Source: Phoebastria nigripes (taxonomy: Eukaryota > Chordata > Aves > Procellariiformes > Diomedeidae). From it: a DNA stretch of 64,000 nt. The notes under the pieces are model-generated. The model was not told the origin of the DNA. It saw only the letters and a program-made list of their open reading frames with translations, and did no database searches. Positions 59,806 through 64,000 of the stretch are shown here, one piece after another. The stretch lies in contig JAYKAV010003091.1 of the NCBI GenBank assembly GCA_035582835.1, positions 360,638-424,637 on the forward strand, read 5' to 3'. The position numbers and the translations under genes are program-made. Position 1 is the stretch's first letter. Every line of letters starts with the position of its first letter.

Positions 59806-62513
59806 TCATACAAGTCCTGTTAGGTGCTGTGTTGCGGCCGCAGCTTTTTAACTATAAAGCCAGACACTAAATAACGCATCTTGCTTGTGGAAAGTATTTT
59901 ATGTTTTCCAGGGAGAGGCCTGGACACAGACAGAGGGGGGGCTTTGGGAAAGCATCTGTCCTGATGCCCCACAGGAGAGGAGGCNGAGAGTTTGTCCTTG
60001 GTCTGGCGTGGTCTGTTGGCCTGTACCATAAGGACACAGTCTTCACCTTGGCTTTCCACAGGCAGGGTCAGCCCTGAAAACCTTCCACCCAAAAGTGCTG
60101 CAGAAGCCTTGAATTCCACTTTCCTTCCAAGTTCTTTGGAAGGACCAGAAGGGATCCTGTCTTCTCCAGAGTCCACCTCTTGTGTTTTGCAGGGTGGGGG
60201 TGTGAAACCAATGAGGTCGTCACTGGTGTGGGAAAATCCCAGTCGCTTGGAGCTGCCTCCATGTTCTCGCTGCNGCCCTACCCACCGCAGACCTTCCCCA
60301 TTCCTCGCTGCTTGCTAACCTGCTGCAGCTCCTGCTTCTCAAAGTCACTGCAGCTATGGGTGAATGAAATACTTAAAGCATGAACACTGAGTTAATACTG
60401 ATTCAGAGAAGCAGTGATTAAAGGACATTAACNTTTCAAATGGTTTTAAACACAACTCTAGGTTTACTGAGGCTAAATCCAACCTAGTTTCAAGAGGACC
60501 AGGTCTGTTTTTATGGCTCTGTGCTTCCTGACCACCACGTGCTACCCTGTACTGCTTTGGTTCCTTAGCTGCTCTGGCCCCCTTTCTGACTTCTGTGCTT
60601 GGGCTGTGATGCTTAGAGGCAACTTTCAGGTTTAAAAAGTGTAATAAAGCTGCATTTTTTCCTTCCCTTTTACTTATGTGTTCCAGAAATACTGACACTT
60701 CTTGGGAGGGACAGACATGCATCTTCTTCCTTAAAATTCCAGACGCTGACGTTTAACGCTGCCTATTCCCGCTGCTGTGTCAAAGAATGCATCCTGTTGA
60801 GCTCCTAATCTCACAGGAGGCTAGGAAGAACTGAAGCATAATCATCCTGGTTGTAAATGCTGTTCTAGGTTGGTTTATGATGCAGTTGCCCAGCAGATGG
60901 CTGTCTGGGGCTGTCAGCAAGATGGACAAACCTGCAGGTCCAAAGCCAAGGTCAGAGGCAAGGAAGCCAGCACAGCAACTGCTGCTGGCAGGCCACTGCG
61001 TCCGCCTGTGGCAGCTGCAACTTTCCNAGTTGGGCTGCAAAAGTTTTACGTCTCTGTCAGGACAGACAGGCAGCTGGAAGGCAGGAGCCTCTTCTCCACA
61101 TCTGTCCTGCTGAGGAAGACCGTGATCCTCCAGGCTTGGCGATGAGCNGTGTGTTGTAGTTAGTGTTCCCTCCCGTCCCAATCCTGTTAGTCTGAGTGCT
61201 GCAGTCTGNGAGAAACATTTAATTCTTGGAAACCAAATCAGGGGCTAGTAATGCCCTGGATTCAGTGGCTGGGGTTAAGAGCACAGCTCCTCCATTAGGG
61301 CACCGAGGAGCCTTCTCAGTCTGTGTGCTGGCCTCTTGCTTGGTGCTCCTCTTACCTCGGCTGTGCTGCCGCCAGCTCAGGCTTGCCTGTCTGTGGCCTT
61401 AAGCAGTATCTGCTCTGAACAACTGAGACATTCCCTACGCTCTCTAATACTTCAGTTGTTACTAGTAACTGTAAACTAGCTCCCTTCTGCCAAACTATCC
61501 TTTTTAATACTTTTTTTTTTTTTTAAAGCATTTCAGATCCTTTTTCCAATTTCAATTATCCTAATTATATTCTCCCTAATCTGAAGTTTTTGCAGAGCTT
61601 TGTATCTTGCATGATAAAATTCTGGCTGTTTAACATGCTTGATTTCATTTGGTGCTTTTAGATAAGTAAAGTATGGAAGAAGGAAATCAGGAATGAGGGG
61701 CTGCTTTCCAAAAACAGTGGTGGGAGGAGAGGAGCTTTGGGGAGGCCGATCGGACACACCTGCTTGCTTGTTCAAAAACTGAAACCCTGGAAATACTTAA
61801 AAAGCTGCTCGTGTCTCTCAAGATTCTGCCATACAAAATTTGCCAAATCTTTGCCCCCTGGTGTGTGCAGCCTCAGAATGAGGGAGGGATTTTAACACAG
61901 GTACAGTTTCCTGCACACTGAGGACTCTTCTTGCTTTCAGAAGCCCAGATCTGCATTCAAACATTATTTTCTAATTGCCAGCTTCTTGTGAGGATCGAGG
62001 TAGCAAATATACAGGTTAATGGTACGCAGCAGCAGTGGGTAAGCTGGGTCTCCGTACCAGCAAAGGAGACCGATGACATTTGTCTTTATGCTCCTTGCGC
62101 TGATAGTATATGTTTCTTGCTGTATCAAAATCAGCATAGAGTTGCACAAAATGCTTGTGCTGTACATCTGCCTGGCCCATCCTGCTTTGATGCAAGTGAT
62201 TTTTCCAGTGGTGATTCAAGGTGCCTGGAAGTATTCCAGAAGTAATCCATGATACATAAATCTTCCACGCTTGCATTTCAAATCTTCCATGCTTGCATTT
62301 CTCTGTCCATTGTGTGCAAGTGGCTTTTGTGCACACTCAGCATTGCTATATTGACAGAAAGGTCCTTGGAATACCCCTGACAAGTCAGTCTTGATCAAAT
62401 TTGACTAATTAAAGGAAGCTGCCTGTGGGAGGATTACTACAGACTCTCCAGTTTGGAAAGGACGTTGCACACTAGATGTTACAAATGGTGATTAATGTGA
62501 AAAGGGTGCATTT
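59806..62513. other. Intergenic region downstream of SLC25A20
   Basis: No gene I recognise. Two unassigned minus-strand ORFs lie at 59820-60176 and 60354-60722. A possible decayed transposase fragment lies at 61964-62336. In human the next gene in this direction is PRKAR2A, but none of its exons is visible here. Confidence 0.6.
61964..62336 (-). pseudogene. Possible decayed Harbinger-type transposase fragment
   Basis: Minus-strand reading gives GDPAYPLL (62030-62053), a motif I associate with HARBI1-like DDE transposases, followed by LRTINLY where that family has PWLMKPY. An upstream piece (QLYADFDTARNIYYQ) continues in another frame, which implies a frameshift. The rest of the family is not recognisable. 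Confidence 0.3.
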
Positions 62514-63161
62514 CATAGAATCGTAGAATAGTTTGGCTTGGAAGGGACCTTTAAAGGTCACCTAGTCCAACCCCCCTGCCATGGGCAGGGACATCTTCAA
62601 CCAGATCAGGTTGCTCAGAGCCCCGTCCAACCTGACCTTGAGTGTTTCCAGGGATGGGGCATCTACCACCTCTCGGGGCAACCGTTCCAGTGTTTCACCA
62701 CCCTCATTGTAAAAAATTTCTTCCTTATATCTAGTCTAAACCTACCCTCTTTTAGTTTAAAGCCATTCCTCCTTGTCCTGTCGCAACAGGCCCTGCTAAA
62801 AAGTTTGCCGCCATCTTTCTTATAAGCCCCCTTTAAGTACTGAAAGGCTGCAATAAGGTCTCCCCGAAGCCTTCTCTTCTCCAGGCTGAACAACCCCAAC
62901 TCTCTCAGCCTTTCCTCATAGGAGAGGTGTTCCATCCCCTTGATCATTTTTGTGGCCCTCCTCTGGACCCACTCCAACAGATACATGTCTTTCCTGTGCT
63001 GAGGGCTCCAGAGCCGGACACAGTACTGCAGGTGGGGTCTCACCAGAGCAGAGTAGAGGGGCAGAATCACCCCCCTCGACCTGCTGGCCACGCTGCTTTT
63101 GATGCAGCCCAGGGTACAGCTGGCCTTCTGGGCTGTGAGCGCACATTGCTGGCTCATGTCC
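62514..63161 (-). mobile_element. CR1 LINE, 3' part (5'-truncated)
   Basis: The plus-strand start CATAGAATCGTAGAAT is the reverse complement of the CR1 3' terminal repeat. The minus strand encodes the C-terminal part of the CR1 reverse-transcriptase protein: [55 protein letters not shown] and RRFRL-like endings. The frame is largely open (62663-63157). Confidence 0.95.
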
Positions 63162-63965
63162 GGCTCATGTCCATGTCTCTCTTGTACTGGGGAGCCCAGG
63201 ACTGGACGCAGGACTCCAGATTTGGCCTCACCGGGGCTGAGTGGAGGGAAGGATCACCTCCCGTGACCTGCTGGCTATTCTCTTTCTAAAGCAGCCCAGC
63301 AGGCTGGTGGCCACCTTTGCCACAAGGGCATGTTGGTGGCCCATGCTCAACCTTTTCTCCACTGGGACCCTCATGGCCTTTGCTGCATGGCTTCCCAGCT
63401 GGTTGGCCCCTCCAGCATCGACTCGTGCATTGGGTTATTCCTCCCCAGGAGCAAGATTTTGTACTTCCCTTTGGCAAACTTCATGCGATTCCTGTTGGTC
63501 TCAGGTTGAGGGGGCCCCTGTCGAGGGCTCTCTGAATGGTGGCACAACCCTCTGGGGTACCAACCACTCCTCCTGGCTTGGCGTCATCTGCAAATTTGCT
63601 GAGGGTGCGCTCTGCCCCGTCCTCCAGGTCATTAATGAAGATGTTACACAGTAGTGGCCCCCGTACTTACCCTGGGGTTCACCTCTAGCAACTGGCCTCA
63701 TCACGAGTCACCTGGACTTCATGCTGCTGATCCCAACCCTCAGAGCCTGGCAGCTCAGCCACTTTTCAGTCCACTGATCTAATCTGTACTTCATCCATTA
63801 GTCCAGGGGGATGTCATGGGAGACAGCATCGAAAGCCTCGCCAAAGCCAAGACAAACAACCTCCACTGCTCTCCCCTCAACCACTGAGCCAGTCATCTCA
63901 CCATCGATGACTTTCCCGCTGGTCTCAGGGGCCTGGGATTGCTGAGGCCGCTCCTGCCAGCAGCT
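63162..63965 (-). mobile_element. CR1 LINE, second fragment (reverse-transcriptase region)
   Basis: An older, frame-broken CR1 piece on the same strand. Recognisable minus-strand peptides include [20 protein letters not shown] and LGRNNPMHESML. It repeats about 190 bp of the segment already present at the 5' end of the first fragment, so it is a separate copy or a partial duplication. It runs to near the window end; the right limit is uncertain. Confidence 0.88.
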
Positions 63966-64000
63966 GTAGAATAAATACCACAGTAAACTGGTGGCTGGCA

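Noticed and set aside
62538..63654. Plus-strand ORFs of 95-137 codons near the right end
   Set aside because: They are antisense to CR1 and are explained by it.

Overview
The window reads as bird (or close sauropsid) nuclear DNA. Introns are short, first exons sit in CpG islands, and a CR1 retrotransposon lies at the right edge. Four protein-coding genes can be reconstructed exon by exon with consistent splice phases. The order P4HTM - ARIH2 - SLC25A20 matches the human 3p21.31 neighbourhood as I know it.

Left part (1-12.1 kb): P4HTM on the minus strand, incomplete. Exons 2 (11514-11595), 3 (1888-2078) and 4 (761-857) are present. Exon 1 is probably lost in a 295-base gap (11658-11952), and the catalytic exons lie beyond the left edge. 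A complete four-exon secreted frizzled-related gene (4231-7706, plus strand, 307 aa, sizzled/crescent-like, own TATA box) sits inside P4HTM intron 2 on the opposite strand. This nested gene is the most unusual arrangement in the window.

Middle (about 12.1-47.3 kb): ARIH2 on the minus strand, 14 coding exons, 490 aa, an RBR-type E3 ubiquitin ligase. It includes a 22-nt microexon inside the RING2 region. The 3' UTR probably runs down to a poly(A) signal at 12155-12160, right beside the P4HTM CpG island. The non-coding exon 1 probably lies in a second gap (47255-47445).

Right (47.4-59.8 kb): SLC25A20 on the plus strand, nine exons, 301 aa, the mitochondrial carnitine/acylcarnitine carrier. It is head-to-head with ARIH2 across a shared CpG island that carries a DR1-like nuclear-receptor element and repeated TCCCGG sites. 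The 3' UTR has several AATAAA signals.

59.8-62.5 kb is intergenic, with unassigned ORFs and a possible decayed Harbinger-type transposase fragment. From 62.51 kb to about 63.97 kb two partly overlapping pieces of CR1 are joined at an 11-bp tandem repeat.

I found no bacterial-style system, CRISPR array, tRNA or rRNA. Better-supported observations are the nested gene, a GGGGCC hexanucleotide repeat running into an assembly gap, a partial copy of a P4HTM EF-hand exon, the ARIH2 microexon, two consecutive NAGNAG acceptors, and the promoter elements.
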